Origin: Sphingobacterium sp. UBA7855
Lineage (GTDB): Bacteria; Bacteroidota; Bacteroidia; Sphingobacteriales; Sphingobacteriaceae
Direction: 5' to 3'
DNA length: 64,000 nt
Assembly (NCBI GenBank): GCA_002500745.1
Contig: DLST01000007.1
Coordinates: 6,226-70,225, forward strand
In this document: piece after piece, positions 31,190-41,006 of the stretch
How positions within the stretch are numbered: the stretch's first letter is position 1
Layout of the letters: every line of letters starts with the position of its first letter
The notes under the pieces: model-generated
The model's database searches: none
What the model was told of the DNA's origin: nothing
The model's input: only the letters and a program-made list of their open reading frames with translations
Position numbers and translations under genes: made by a program

Positions 31190-33889
31190 ATGGGACTGTC
31201 TAAATATCGCGAAAAGCGTTCCGAGGAGAACACCCCAGAACCGTTTGGAGGAAAGCCAAACGGAAAGGAACTTCGGTTTGTAATCCAAAAACATGATGCC
31301 TCACATCTACATTACGACTTTCGTCTTGAAATGGGCGGTGTTCTGAAAAGTTGGGCAGTTCCTAAGGGGCCATCAATCGATCCTACTGTCAAACGCCTCG
31401 CTGTGATGGTGGAGGATCATCCCTATGATTATCGAAATTTTGAAGGTTCGATTCCAAAAGGACAATATGGCGGAGGCACGGTTATCGTTTGGGATGAGGG
31501 ACACTATGAACCGGCTGATGGGAGCGTTAAGGATATTTCCAAACAGGAAAAAGATCTCTTACATCAACTTCATTCTGGCAAGCTTAAATTTAAGCTATAC
31601 GGTAAAAAACTTAAAGGTGAGTTTGCTCTTGTTAAGGCTCATGGGAGGGGAGATAATGGTTGGCTTTTAATGAAGCTGGAGGATCAATATGCTAGCGATA
31701 AGGATATTACTGCAAGCGATAAATCGGTGATATCGGGTAAAACTATTCAGCAGATGGAAAGGTCACCCGATAAAGTATATGGTGAAAATATCATTAAGAA
31801 AAACAGTACAGTAAAGGATAAACGTTCGACAAAAAACGAGGCATCCAAATTAATCAACGATCAGTTGGAAGCTGTTCCAAAGCATCGTGCTAAAAGCAAG
31901 AGGAATCTTCAGACCTTGTTAAAAAATGCGTCGTCAAAGAAGTTCTATTCTCATATAGAGCCTATGCTCGCTACACTTGTGGCTAAACCGTTCGATGATG
32001 ATGAGTGGGTATATGAGGTCAAGTGGGATGGCTACAGGGCTGTTGCTTTTATGAACAAGGGGGATGTTGAACTAAAATCCCGTAATGATAAAAGCTATAA
32101 TGAAAAATTCTATCCACTTTATGAGGAATTGAAGAGCCTTAAATTAGACGCCATCTTGGATGGGGAGGTAGTCGTTTTAGACAAAAATGGGACAGCTAGT
32201 TTTGGAGCGCTACAAAACTGGCGCAGCGAAGCGGATGGTGATCTGGTTTATTACGTTTTCGATATCTTATGGTATCGGGGCCAGGATTTGAAGGACATGA
32301 CATTGCTTGAGCGTAAATCAATTTTAAAAGAAGTTCTTCCCAAGAACAACTGCATTTTGATCAGCGAACATTTTGAAACTTCCGGCATTCATTTTCTGGA
32401 AGAGGCCAAGAAATTGGGGCTTGAAGGGATTATGGCAAAGCGAAAGGTTAGTTTATATCATGTTCACAACCGTTCTAAAGACTGGTTAAAAATTAAAGCG
32501 AACAAAAGGCAGGAAGTCGTCATAGGTGGTTTCACCCTGAATGATGATTCCAGTAAATTGTTCAGTAGCATATTGGTCGGTGTTTATGAAGGGAAAAAAT
32601 TGATTTATACCGGAAAGGTGGGTACTGGTTTCAATGTAAAACTTCAAAAGGAGATGATGGAACTATTTAAGCCGCTGATTGTTTCTAAAGCAGCTTTCTC
32701 TGAAGAACCTGACGTTAATAAGCCTTCGAGGTTTAGACCAAATCCGCCACACGCTACGGTGACATGGCTTAAACCAGAACTTGTATGCGAGGTGAGTTTT
32801 ACGGAATTAACCAGCGATGGTATTATGCGTCATCCTTCGTTTAACGGCATGCGCGAAGACAAACGTGCTAAAAATGTTGTTCTTGAAGATGAAGCTCCTA
32901 CAGAAAAAATGGTCAATCATATGGAAGATAAAATAGTTTCGCCCAGAGTGAAGGGGCATCGGAAGAGCCTCTTAAATCCCTCAGATAAGACCCAGGTCAG
33001 AAAGGTCAACAAACATGAATTGAAGTTTACCAATCTGGATAAAGTTTTTTGGCCGAAAGAGGGAATAACAAAAAGAGACCTTATCAACTACTATTATCAG
33101 GCCGCTCCGTTTATATTACCTTATTTAAAGGATCGGCCCCAAAGTATGAATCGATTTCCCAACGGAATTGAAGAAGATGGTTTCTACTTTAAGAACGTAA
33201 CCGATACGGCACCAGACTGGGCGGAAACATATCTTTACCACAGTGAGGCTGATGAAAAAGACCGTCATTACCTTGTTGGAAAGGATGACGCTACACTACT
33301 TTATATGGCAAATCTTGGCTGTATAGAAATGAATCCTTGGAGTAGTACTGTGAAGAAGCCCGACAACCCATCGTTCTGTATTATAGACCTTGATCCGGAT
33401 AAAAATTCTTTCGATCAGGTTATTGAGGCTGCACAAGTCACAAAGAACATATTGGATGATATGGGGGTAGCGAGCTATTGTAAAACCAGTGGTTCTACGG
33501 GGCTTCACATCTATATCCCGCTTGGTGGGAAATATACTTATGATCAATCCAAAGAGTTCGCGCGGGTTATCGTTACCCTAGTCCATCATGAGCTTCCTAA
33601 ATTCACGAGCCTGGAGCGATCCATAAAAGATCGCAAGGGCAAAATGTATCTTGATTTTTTGCAGAATAGGCCTCATGCAACAATTGCAGCAGCTTATTCC
33701 GTTCGTCCTAAGCCCGGAGCCACTGTATCGATGCCATTACACTGGGATGAAGTCAAGAAAGGTTTGAAAATAAGTGATTTTCATATTCTAAACGCCCTTG
33801 ATAGGATGCGAAGTGAAGGCGATATTTTTAAACCGGTATTAGGAAAAGGTATCAATTTAAAAAGCATAGTGGATAAGTTTGCTAAATAA
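31190..33889 (+). CDS. ligD: Multifunctional DNA ligase D (phosphoesterase-ligase-polymerase)
   Basis: An 899-residue end-joining repair enzyme with all three activities. Residues 25-150 are the 3'-phosphoesterase (QKHDASHLHYDFRLE, WAVPKGPS). Residues 255-560 are the ATP-dependent ligase with the nucleotidyl lysine Lys278 in VKWDGYRA and the DGEVVVLD and EGIMAKR motifs. Residues 610-890 are the primase-polymerase, with NRFPNGI, the metal-binding IIDLDPD and SGSTGLHIYIP. It seals double-strand breaks together with Ku. No ku gene lies in this window, so it must be elsewhere or the enzyme acts alone. It follows a DUF3606 gene and precedes a small membrane-protein gene. Confidence 0.97.
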   Translation: MGLSKYREKRSEENTPEPFGGKPNGKELRFVIQKHDASHLHYDFRLEMGGVLKSWAVPKGPSIDPTVKRLAVMVEDHPYDYRNFEGSIPKGQYGGGTVIVWDEGHYEPADGSVKDISKQEKDLLHQLHSGKLKFKLYGKKLKGEFALVKAHGRGDNGWLLMKLEDQYASDKDITASDKSVISGKTIQQMERSPDKVYGENIIKKNSTVKDKRSTKNEASKLINDQLEAVPKHRAKSKRNLQTLLKNASSKKFYSHIEPMLATLVAKPFDDDEWVYEVKWDGYRAVAFMNKGDVELKSRNDKSYNEKFYPLYEELKSLKLDAILDGEVVVLDKNGTASFGALQNWRSEADGDLVYYVFDILWYRGQDLKDMTLLERKSILKEVLPKNNCILISEHFETSGIHFLEEAKKLGLEGIMAKRKVSLYHVHNRSKDWLKIKANKRQEVVIGGFTLNDDSSKLFSSILVGVYEGKKLIYTGKVGTGFNVKLQKEMMELFKPLIVSKAAFSEEPDVNKPSRFRPNPPHATVTWLKPELVCEVSFTELTSDGIMRHPSFNGMREDKRAKNVVLEDEAPTEKMVNHMEDKIVSPRVKGHRKSLLNPSDKTQVRKVNKHELKFTNLDKVFWPKEGITKRDLINYYYQAAPFILPYLKDRPQSMNRFPNGIEEDGFYFKNVTDTAPDWAETYLYHSEADEKDRHYLVGKDDATLLYMANLGCIEMNPWSSTVKKPDNPSFCIIDLDPDKNSFDQVIEAAQVTKNILDDMGVASYCKTSGSTGLHIYIPLGGKYTYDQSKEFARVIVTLVHHELPKFTSLERSIKDRKGKMYLDFLQNRPHATIAAAYSVRPKPGATVSMPLHWDEVKKGLKISDFHILNALDRMRSEGDIFKPVLGKGINLKSIVDKFAK

Positions 33890-33930
33890 GAGTTTCATTT
33901 TCATTAATCTATAATTTAAAATTCATTATT

Positions 33931-34116
33931 ATGAACGTAAAACGTTTTTTTGGAACAGTATTAACTGTTCTGGGTATTGTCGGTTTAATATATACCGGAT
34001 ATGAACTTATTAACAAAAGTGCTGCCTATACAACTTTAGGTGTAATTGGTGTATTGGGGTTAATCTTCTTTTTCGCTGGTATAGGCCTTGTAAAGAATAC
34101 CAAAGATGAGGCCTAA
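33931..34116 (+). CDS. Small two-helix membrane protein
   Basis: A 61-residue protein with two hydrophobic helices (about 7-27 and 34-54) and a charged tail (KNTKDEA). It resembles small stress-related inner-membrane proteins of Bacteroidota but carries no functional motif. It is 41 bases downstream of ligD in the same direction and could be on the same transcript. The inverted repeat that follows is better explained as a regulator site for the next gene, though it may serve as terminator too. Confidence 0.75.
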   Translation: MNVKRFFGTVLTVLGIVGLIYTGYELINKSAAYTTLGVIGVLGLIFFFAGIGLVKNTKDEA

Positions 34117-34130
34117 TTATAAATCATTTT

Positions 34131-34219
34131 AATGAAACCGTTCCCAATTATTGGGAACGGTTTCATTAAATTTAATCCTATCCTGTACGTAAAATCCTGC
34201 ACGCCTTTATCTAATTTAG
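34131..34219 (+). promoter_or_regulatory. Double LacI-type operator and candidate -7 box, GH105 promoter
   Basis: Two 14-bp LacI/GalR-type sites lie head to head: TGAAACCGTTCCCA (34133-34146) and TGGGAACGGTTTCA (34152-34165), whose central CG steps are 19 bp apart. Each matches the family consensus TGNAANCGNTTNCA at all fixed positions but one. Together they form a perfect 18-bp inverted repeat around one base. A box TAATTTAG (34212-34219), one mismatch from TAnnTTTG, starts 46 bases later; no -33 TTTG is seen. The same arrangement occurs before two other units of the locus. Confidence 0.75.
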
Positions 34220-34372
34220 GATGACTGACGTATCTATGTCATTTTGCTTGGACATTTTAACATGGATGTTCTAGACTGAAATCACTATACAGTATGAAAC
34301 TGAGATATTAGCTTTAGTGTTGGTGATTATATAGCACGTTGCTGTTGGTCAATCTTAAAAAAATACAATTTC

Positions 34373-35527
34373 ATGAAAATAAGGCGTTTTATTGTGTTGG
34401 CTATCTTAGGGCTTTATCCTGGGCTGTCAGCATCTCAGGTTCCCATACGCGCTATGGATGTGCGAAAATCAGAAAAAGTGGTTGATGTTAGGCAGTATTT
34501 GAATCGGGTCGCTTCGTGGCAGTTGGACAGTATCGAACATAAGGGGCTACGTCATGCTGGCCGTGAATGGACTTCAGCAACCTTATTCACTGGCCTGATA
34601 GAGATGACAAAACATTCAGGTGGTGCACGTTATACCCGATATCTTGAATCTGTAGGCGAACAGTTTGATTGGAAAATGTATGCGGACAACTATCGGTATT
34701 ATGCGGACAATTATTGTGTTGGGCAGCTGTATACCTGGAAGTATAATCGTGATAAAAATATTGATTACATCGCAGATTTCATCAGGTTGGCCGATACATT
34801 GGTAAGTCGTCCCCATAGCGAATCATTGGCCTGGAAAAATAATATTGCACTTCGAGAGTGGGCTTGGTGCGATGCCTTATTTATGGGGCCACCGGCACTT
34901 TCGTCAATTTATAAAGTGACGGGAAACCTACAGTACCTTGATTTGGTAGACACTTTGTGGTGGAAGACTACAAATTATCTTTACAATCCCAAAGAGCGTT
35001 TGTTCTATAGGGATCAAAGTTATTTTGATAAAAAGGAAAGCAATGGTCAGGACGTCTTCTGGTCTAGAGGAAATGGCTGGGTTTTGGCTGGGCTGGTTCG
35101 TGTATTGAATGATATGCCAAAAGATTACAAAAGTCGCGCGCGATGGGAAGAGCTCTATCGTAACATGGTACAGCGGATTGCTTCCTTGCAGCAGCATGAC
35201 GGTTATTGGCGGACTAGCCTTTTGGATCCTGAGCGCTATCCAGCTAAGGAAACTAGCGGTACAGCACTATTTACGTATGCACTAGCGTGGGGAATAAACA
35301 ATAAAGTAATTCCTTCAAAAGATTATGAAACTGTCGTATGGAAAGGTTGGAATGCACTCGTTAATGCGGTTCATCCCGATGGAAAGCTGGGCTATGTACA
35401 GCAAGTAGGCGAGGCTCCAGGCGAAGTAAACTACGATGATACGGAAATTTACGGCGTGGGCGCATTTCTTTTGGCTGGTAATGAGGTATTGAAACTCGCA
35501 GAAAAGCGTAGTGCTACGGAAAAATAA
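34373..35527 (+). CDS. Unsaturated glycuronyl/rhamnogalacturonyl hydrolase, GH105-type
   Basis: A 384-residue exported enzyme with signal peptide MKIRRFIVLAILGLYPGLSA and an alpha/alpha six-barrel. It shows REWAWCDALFMGPP with the catalytic Asp at about 167 (equivalent to Asp143 of B. subtilis YteR) and WSRGNGWVLAGLVRVL near 227. Such enzymes hydrate and remove the 4,5-unsaturated uronic acid left by polysaccharide lyases, as in rhamnogalacturonan I or ulvan fragments. It converges on the esterase-symporter-oxidoreductase operon and carries the same double operator, so it belongs to the same locus. Confidence 0.9.
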   Translation: MKIRRFIVLAILGLYPGLSASQVPIRAMDVRKSEKVVDVRQYLNRVASWQLDSIEHKGLRHAGREWTSATLFTGLIEMTKHSGGARYTRYLESVGEQFDWKMYADNYRYYADNYCVGQLYTWKYNRDKNIDYIADFIRLADTLVSRPHSESLAWKNNIALREWAWCDALFMGPPALSSIYKVTGNLQYLDLVDTLWWKTTNYLYNPKERLFYRDQSYFDKKESNGQDVFWSRGNGWVLAGLVRVLNDMPKDYKSRARWEELYRNMVQRIASLQQHDGYWRTSLLDPERYPAKETSGTALFTYALAWGINNKVIPSKDYETVVWKGWNALVNAVHPDGKLGYVQQVGEAPGEVNYDDTEIYGVGAFLLAGNEVLKLAEKRSATEK

Positions 35528-35559
35528 ATAATTGTAGGTAAAATATGTAGGTCGGAAAA

Positions 35560-35587
35560 ATTGGTCGTAGCGATGTCTACGGCCAAT
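35560..35587. terminator. Bidirectional terminator overlapping the esterase stop codon
   Basis: An 11-bp stem with one wobble pair (35560-35570 and 35577-35587, six-base loop) lies between the convergent GH105 and esterase genes. Its right arm includes the esterase stop codon and last three codons. Confidence 0.65.
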
Positions 35588-36980
35588 TATCCGAGCGAAA
35601 AGATGCTACAGGAATACCTTCAGTAGAATAAAGTTCTCCGAAACACCAGTCATGAAAAGCATAGCGCACGGCGAGGGGTGCTTTCACCGCAGCTGACGTT
35701 ACGACAATACGGTTATTTTGAAGTACGGCTATTGCTGGATGAAAGATTTGATCCGTGCCAGCGAGTTCAAATTGGGTTAATGATTTGCCATAGCTTGTGA
35801 TGCCTAAGGGACAATGCTTCAACGAAACAAGTACTGTATCATGGAGGACGACGATTTTATCCAACGTTGGTGTTTGGTAAGCGATTCCCTTTTTTTGATA
35901 ATGGCTACCCAACGCCCAGCTTGCCAATCGTTGTGCAACAATTGTTTTGTTGGCAGGATGAATATTGTGCATTTCACCTCCATCTATTGTAGCTGCCATA
36001 CCCGCATTGGATAAGCTGTCTTGCGTTTTGAGTTGCATTTCACGAAGGCGTGGTAATAAAATTCCTTGTCCTCCGCCATATTGCATTGGGGCGATCTCTA
36101 CATAGTAAAAAGGCCATTCTCCGATATCCCAAGTGTTTCTCCAATCGCGGATCATATTGGTTTGTAAAATATTGTAATCGTAATAATTATATCGGTTTTG
36201 TTCGCCTTGGTACCAAATTACACCTGCAATTCGAAATCCGATGAGTGGACAGATCATCGCATGATAGAGATTGCCCGGCTGTTGATGGACTTGTTTTCCG
36301 ATCGCTCTGTTGGGTAATTTTTGTTGTCTTAGTGATCTTTCTACAAGCGATGGCTTCATCCATGCTTCAATTGGCGAGCCACCCCAAGTGGTTTGAATAA
36401 TGCCTATAGGCACATTCAGGTGCTGCTGTAAATATTTTGCAAATTGGTAGCCCACCGCACTAAAATTAGCTACGGACGCCGCATTTGCTACAGACCAATT
36501 TCCGTTTACATCAAACGCTGCATTGTCGGCATGGCTTCTTTCTATTCGAAAGAGTCGAATCTGGTCATTGGGTGAAGCTAACAGCAGTTCTGCTGCATGG
36601 CGAATAGGTTGGCCGTAATAGCCCTTGATGGGCATGTCCATATTGGACTGACCGGAGCATATCCAAACCTCACCGATCAAAACATCGTGCAATGTAATTT
36701 TCTCTTCCTGCTGTATTTGTATGTTATAAGGCCCACCGGCTTTTGGAGTTTCTATCCATAGTGACCAATTTCCATCTTGATCTTTCGCTGTTTTATAACT
36801 CTTACCATCCCACGATGTTTTTACCTGTATTTTCTTTTTTGAAGTGGTCTTACCCCAGATCTTGACCTGACTAGATTGCTGCAGTACCATATTATCTGCA
36901 AAAAAATGTGGTATCGTTAACGCTGCGAAACTGAGTTGATAAACGAATATGCTGAATATGGAGGCGAGTATATATTTCAT
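35577..36980 (-). CDS. Sialate O-acetylesterase-like SGNH esterase
   Basis: A 467-residue exported esterase. A signal peptide (MKYILASIFSIFVYQLSFAA) precedes a beta-sandwich domain (about 25-100), then the SGNH fold with the nucleophile Ser112 in CSGQSNMDMP, the WGGSPIEAWM block, GVIWYQGEQN and a His in the IHPANK motif near 345. In utilization loci such enzymes remove acetyl groups from pectin, xylan or other glycans so that hydrolases can act; sialic acid is not implied. The start overlaps the symporter stop by four bases (ATGA), so it is the last gene of a three-gene operon. Confidence 0.9.
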   Translation of the reverse strand: MKYILASIFSIFVYQLSFAALTIPHFFADNMVLQQSSQVKIWGKTTSKKKIQVKTSWDGKSYKTAKDQDGNWSLWIETPKAGGPYNIQIQQEEKITLHDVLIGEVWICSGQSNMDMPIKGYYGQPIRHAAELLLASPNDQIRLFRIERSHADNAAFDVNGNWSVANAASVANFSAVGYQFAKYLQQHLNVPIGIIQTTWGGSPIEAWMKPSLVERSLRQQKLPNRAIGKQVHQQPGNLYHAMICPLIGFRIAGVIWYQGEQNRYNYYDYNILQTNMIRDWRNTWDIGEWPFYYVEIAPMQYGGGQGILLPRLREMQLKTQDSLSNAGMAATIDGGEMHNIHPANKTIVAQRLASWALGSHYQKKGIAYQTPTLDKIVVLHDTVLVSLKHCPLGITSYGKSLTQFELAGTDQIFHPAIAVLQNNRIVVTSAAVKAPLAVRYAFHDWCFGELYSTEGIPVASFRSDNWP

Positions 36981-38659
36981 GTATTGAACTTTTTATTCCG
37001 TGTAAGTGTTGCTATCAATCCGGCAATGATCAATACTGCCAATCCTACAGCCATGACCATGTACGAGAACTGTGTAGTTAACGCTCCAAGAATCATGATT
37101 CCGATCCCCACTACTGCCATAGAAGCGGAAATAACCCTAATTCCAAATCGATTCTGCTGCTCGGTGTCGGCATGTCTTATCGCGAAGTTTTGGGGAATGC
37201 AATTGTTATCTTTCGCTGACATAGGGACGAGGCCATGTTGCGCCACTTGACCTGTTGAAAGATAGTACCATTCAAAAGCAGTTAATATAAGGATTGGAAT
37301 GCCCATGCCGAATGTAGTTTCCATCGTTAAATTTAGCTTCAATCCCAAGGCGCCTGGTGCAATTGTTTTTAAAAATAGATTAACGAGCAATGAAATGATC
37401 GTGGCACATACGACGGAAAATCCGGTTTGTCTTTTTGAGAATAAGCTCCATATAATGGGAGCGAAGAGGGCACCGCCCGCGATAGATGCCGTGCTCAGTA
37501 CTACAGTGACGATCCCTCCGGCAGATGGTATCCACATGGCAATTAGAATCGTACCTATGCCAAAGATTAATGTAAATAATCTTGCTATGGTAATAACCGA
37601 TTTTTCAGAAGCTTCGGGCCTGATTAAGTTCTTATATATATCTTGGGCAAACACTGTTGCAGCCATATTTATGGTGGTGTTCGCTTTACTTGACGTCGCC
37701 GATACCATCCCTGCCAACACCAAACCGATAAGCCCTGCAGGCATAACCTTTTGGATAAGCATCATATAGGCGTCTTCCACCTCGAGTCCGACCAGATTAG
37801 GATTGATAATGCGATAGATCATCGGCGGAAGCATCCAAATCAGTGGACAGATAAAGTATAAGATGCTAAAAATACCCGACACTTTTTTTGACTCTTTTGC
37901 CGACCCCACACTGGTATAGCGTTGTACATAGGACCAATTTCCGCCAAGATAAAATGTCTGGTATACAATAAAAGCCAGCATGAAGCCTATAGTATATTCT
38001 TCGTTAAAAGGTTTGAAAAAATCTTTGGGAGCCTCGCGGACCAAAGTTTGAAAGCCACCAATTTCACTGAAAGCAATTGGAATCACGATGACTACTGCAG
38101 CTGATAATATAACGAATTGTACCACATCGGTTACTAAAACGGCCCATAATCCACCTGCAGCGGTATACAAGATGATAATAAGTCCAATGATCACAATACA
38201 CAGATTTACAGGCAAATCGGCCGCGACGTGAACCATCTTTCCTACGGGATAAAGAACTGCGGCGGTAGTGAATAAGCTTAAAAGCAAAGTCATATAGGTA
38301 TAAAACTGCTTTTCCTTCTGACCAAAGCGTTTTCCAATATATTCTGCGGCAGTTGCCACACCTGTTTTTTTCCATCTTGAAGCGATAAAAAGGGTGACAA
38401 GCAGACCGCTAATAGCCATCGTCAGTTGAATGGCATTTGCGATTAGTCCATTTCGGTAAGCGATCGATCCCCAGACGACAAATGTACCTGCGGAAAAATA
38501 ACTTATGAAAAGAGACAGTCCATTGATCCACCAGGGGGTTTCGCCTCCTGCTTCAAAAAAAGCTTGTCCAGTCTTACTTCCTACCCGTGTAAAAGTGAGC
38601 CCAATAGCAAAAATCAATAGGCTAAAAATGCCCATCACGATATAGTCTAACTGTATCAT
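36977..38659 (-). CDS. Sodium:solute symporter (SSS family)
   Basis: A 560-residue transporter with 13 to 14 hydrophobic helices. The family core is visible in the WWINGLSLFISYFSAGTFV, AAEYIGKRFG, TAAGGLWAVLVTDVVQFV and GMVSATSSKANTTINMAATV segments. It should carry the mono- or oligosaccharide product of the locus, or a sugar acid, across the inner membrane with sodium. It lies between the FAD oxidoreductase (20-base gap) and the esterase (overlap), all in one operon under a LacI-type operator. Confidence 0.92.
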   Translation of the reverse strand: MIQLDYIVMGIFSLLIFAIGLTFTRVGSKTGQAFFEAGGETPWWINGLSLFISYFSAGTFVVWGSIAYRNGLIANAIQLTMAISGLLVTLFIASRWKKTGVATAAEYIGKRFGQKEKQFYTYMTLLLSLFTTAAVLYPVGKMVHVAADLPVNLCIVIIGLIIILYTAAGGLWAVLVTDVVQFVILSAAVVIVIPIAFSEIGGFQTLVREAPKDFFKPFNEEYTIGFMLAFIVYQTFYLGGNWSYVQRYTSVGSAKESKKVSGIFSILYFICPLIWMLPPMIYRIINPNLVGLEVEDAYMMLIQKVMPAGLIGLVLAGMVSATSSKANTTINMAATVFAQDIYKNLIRPEASEKSVITIARLFTLIFGIGTILIAMWIPSAGGIVTVVLSTASIAGGALFAPIIWSLFSKRQTGFSVVCATIISLLVNLFLKTIAPGALGLKLNLTMETTFGMGIPILILTAFEWYYLSTGQVAQHGLVPMSAKDNNCIPQNFAIRHADTEQQNRFGIRVISASMAVVGIGIMILGALTTQFSYMVMAVGLAVLIIAGLIATLTRNKKFNT

Positions 38660-38679
38660 TCTATAGTTCTTTTAAAAGA

Positions 38680-40968
38680 TCATTTATTTTTTTCGAAGCA
38701 ACGAATATCAAATAGTGATGCGGGGACATGATCTGACGGGTGCATCATTTGTATACTAAGACGTTCGGTGCGTATCGGTTCGGTGAAGGTAATCCGGTTT
38801 AATGTCCTAAAGTTATCAGATGTTGAATATATAATTTTACCTGAGGAATCTTTAATAGTATATGCGCGTACACAGAAAGGCATTATGTTTTCTGGGTGAC
38901 TCATTAATACTGATTCCATGGCATGGTCAAAGTCGGTATCAAACCACAGGTCAATGCGAGCGATTTCCTTCGGAGTGTCCCAATCGAGCACAACGGTAGG
39001 GGTCTCATCTTTAGGATGTGCAACCCAAGCATTTGCAGTCGTTACAGGTCTATTAACCCCATTTTTCAGTTGCTTACTTGTAAAAGTATCTATTTGCTGT
39101 TTGAAAGTTACAGCTATGTTTTGTCCATCGGGTCTGCGCTGTGGGCACCAGAATTCAAATTCATCTACGCCAACACCGGTAATTGGTATTTGCTTTCCAT
39201 TGTTGGATACAGCTTTGTTAAAAGAATTAAATACGGACATGACGCCTGTTACGCGTTTTTCTGTATAACCCAATTGTATGTCAGGGTTAGACTGGAAAGT
39301 CAGAAAGACATATCCATCAGAAGCTAATAGCGTATCAAAATCGATGTCGATTGAAGTAGTTCCCTTGGTAAGGTGAATTGTGCGTGTTGCGAGGGTAATG
39401 TCCGGAGTGAAATTTCCAGCTTTCTCCGATATCCGTATCGACGTTTCCAAGACGGTATCTTGAAGTACTTGCACGGCTAGTTGAAAAACCGGAAGTTTCC
39501 CTTGTTTCATGGGAAGCAGTTGCGCTGATGGTATCGTCAGCGGCTTCCATAGACTGACGTCACCAAAACCCGTAAACGGTAATTCACTGGAAGTACTGAT
39601 TTGCGCCTGCAGCGCAAGATCATGCTCTTCGTATAAGGCTAAAGACGGAATATGCTGACCCTCTGCCATTAAACGTTGTTGCAGCTGATGCATATTATTG
39701 TTTAGGGTCAGTTGCCGAGGCAAAACCTGGAGTTCTTTGCACAGAGCTGCTGCCATCCCTACAGCTTGACCGACATAAGCACAGGTTGCCATGACTCGCG
39801 TAGCGCCAAATGCCACATGACTTACACTGATTAGGCGCCCTGTCAGAAATAGATTACGAATATTTTTGCTAAACAGGGTTCTATAGGGGATATCAAATAT
39901 TCCCTTGCTATGCCATTGGTTACAGCCTGGCAGTTCACTATATACGCCGTCGGCAGGATGCAAGTCGATGGACCAGCCGCCATAGGCAACTGCATCTGGA
40001 TGCTGACGCTGTTCGACGAGGTCCTGTTGTATCATCATATAGTCTCCTTCAAAACGCCTACTTTCCCGTTTTCCAGGTATCATTCCTACCCATTCCAAGG
40101 TGAGCGTTTCGGATTCCGGAAAATTTCCAGAGTTTTTGATATAATTCCATACTCCATAGATGATTTTCCATAGCTCCCATTTGATGGTTTCCGTATCATG
40201 TATAGTATCCAAACGCCCGCCATACTCCACCCACCATAGTTTACAGCCATGTTCGTTTGCTTTAAACTGTTTAAATCGGGGGATTTGGCTGATTTCTTTA
40301 AGAGCGAAGGCAGGAGGGATAAAAGAAACAGGGATCCCGGTATCCTTGGTATAGAAATATAAAGAATGGCCCAATAACTCACCATATTCCTTACTTGGCG
40401 CCATACCTTCACCAAATTCCTCTTTACCTTCAGCGCCCATACGGAATGCAGCTCCTGCGAGAAAACCGACTATACCATCTCCCGATGCATCGCAGAATAA
40501 TGGTGAATGGAAGGTGTATAGGGTCGAATTCTGGCTACAGAAAGCACGTATACTTTCTATTTGGTCTGCAGCAGATTTTTCTACATGATATACAGCTGTA
40601 TTTAAAAAGAGACGAATGTTTTTTTCCTGATTTACTTTATCCATCAGGATCATATCCAAGATGATTGGGTTTCCTTGCGGATTGCGATAGGTGTTTTCCA
40701 CCAGAATTTCGTCGATTACGCCACCTTCTCTGGACCAGCGATTATTGTTTCCCATATGTGAGGTGGCCCCTAACATCCAAAGTCGAACTTCGCTGGAGGC
40801 ATTGCCACCCAAAACGGGTCTATCTTGTATCAAGATTACGTTTAAACCTTGACGCGCGGCAGTAATGGCGGTGCAGATGCCCGACATCCCTCCACCTGTC
40901 ACGATCAGATCGCTATCGTATTGGATATGTTTTAGATTTCTTTTTTCTTGCGTGTTACTAGTAATCAT
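38680..40968 (-). CDS. FAD-dependent oxidoreductase with C-terminal beta-sandwich domain
   Basis: A 762-residue protein. The dinucleotide-binding motif VTGGGMSGICTAITAARQG (about residues 23-41) and the GGNASSEVRLWMLGA block define the FAD_oxidored family found in carbohydrate-utilization loci. A mid-region linker is followed by a C-terminal domain (about 620-760) with VVLDWDTPKEIARIDLWFD, resembling F5/8-type discoidin modules that bind carbohydrate. No export signal is clear. Some relatives carry the label xanthan lyase, which is not supported by any lyase motif here. It is the first gene of the operator-controlled operon and may oxidise a sugar or sugar acid (inference). Confidence 0.87.
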   Translation of the reverse strand: MITSNTQEKRNLKHIQYDSDLIVTGGGMSGICTAITAARQGLNVILIQDRPVLGGNASSEVRLWMLGATSHMGNNNRWSREGGVIDEILVENTYRNPQGNPIILDMILMDKVNQEKNIRLFLNTAVYHVEKSAADQIESIRAFCSQNSTLYTFHSPLFCDASGDGIVGFLAGAAFRMGAEGKEEFGEGMAPSKEYGELLGHSLYFYTKDTGIPVSFIPPAFALKEISQIPRFKQFKANEHGCKLWWVEYGGRLDTIHDTETIKWELWKIIYGVWNYIKNSGNFPESETLTLEWVGMIPGKRESRRFEGDYMMIQQDLVEQRQHPDAVAYGGWSIDLHPADGVYSELPGCNQWHSKGIFDIPYRTLFSKNIRNLFLTGRLISVSHVAFGATRVMATCAYVGQAVGMAAALCKELQVLPRQLTLNNNMHQLQQRLMAEGQHIPSLALYEEHDLALQAQISTSSELPFTGFGDVSLWKPLTIPSAQLLPMKQGKLPVFQLAVQVLQDTVLETSIRISEKAGNFTPDITLATRTIHLTKGTTSIDIDFDTLLASDGYVFLTFQSNPDIQLGYTEKRVTGVMSVFNSFNKAVSNNGKQIPITGVGVDEFEFWCPQRRPDGQNIAVTFKQQIDTFTSKQLKNGVNRPVTTANAWVAHPKDETPTVVLDWDTPKEIARIDLWFDTDFDHAMESVLMSHPENIMPFCVRAYTIKDSSGKIIYSTSDNFRTLNRITFTEPIRTERLSIQMMHPSDHVPASLFDIRCFEKNK

Positions 40969-41006
40969 GGATATAACTGGAATTAAGTGCTATCATTGGT
41001 TAAGAC

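Noticed and set aside
34131..34167. Perfect 18-bp inverted repeat read as terminator of the small membrane-protein gene
   Set aside because: The same boxes recur at 51923-51955 before the SusC operon, upstream of a start and not after a gene, and each arm fits the LacI-type consensus. It may still end transcription, but regulation explains it better.
38680..40968. Xanthan lyase label for the FAD protein
   Set aside because: The N-terminal FAD-binding motif is clear and no polysaccharide-lyase motif is present.
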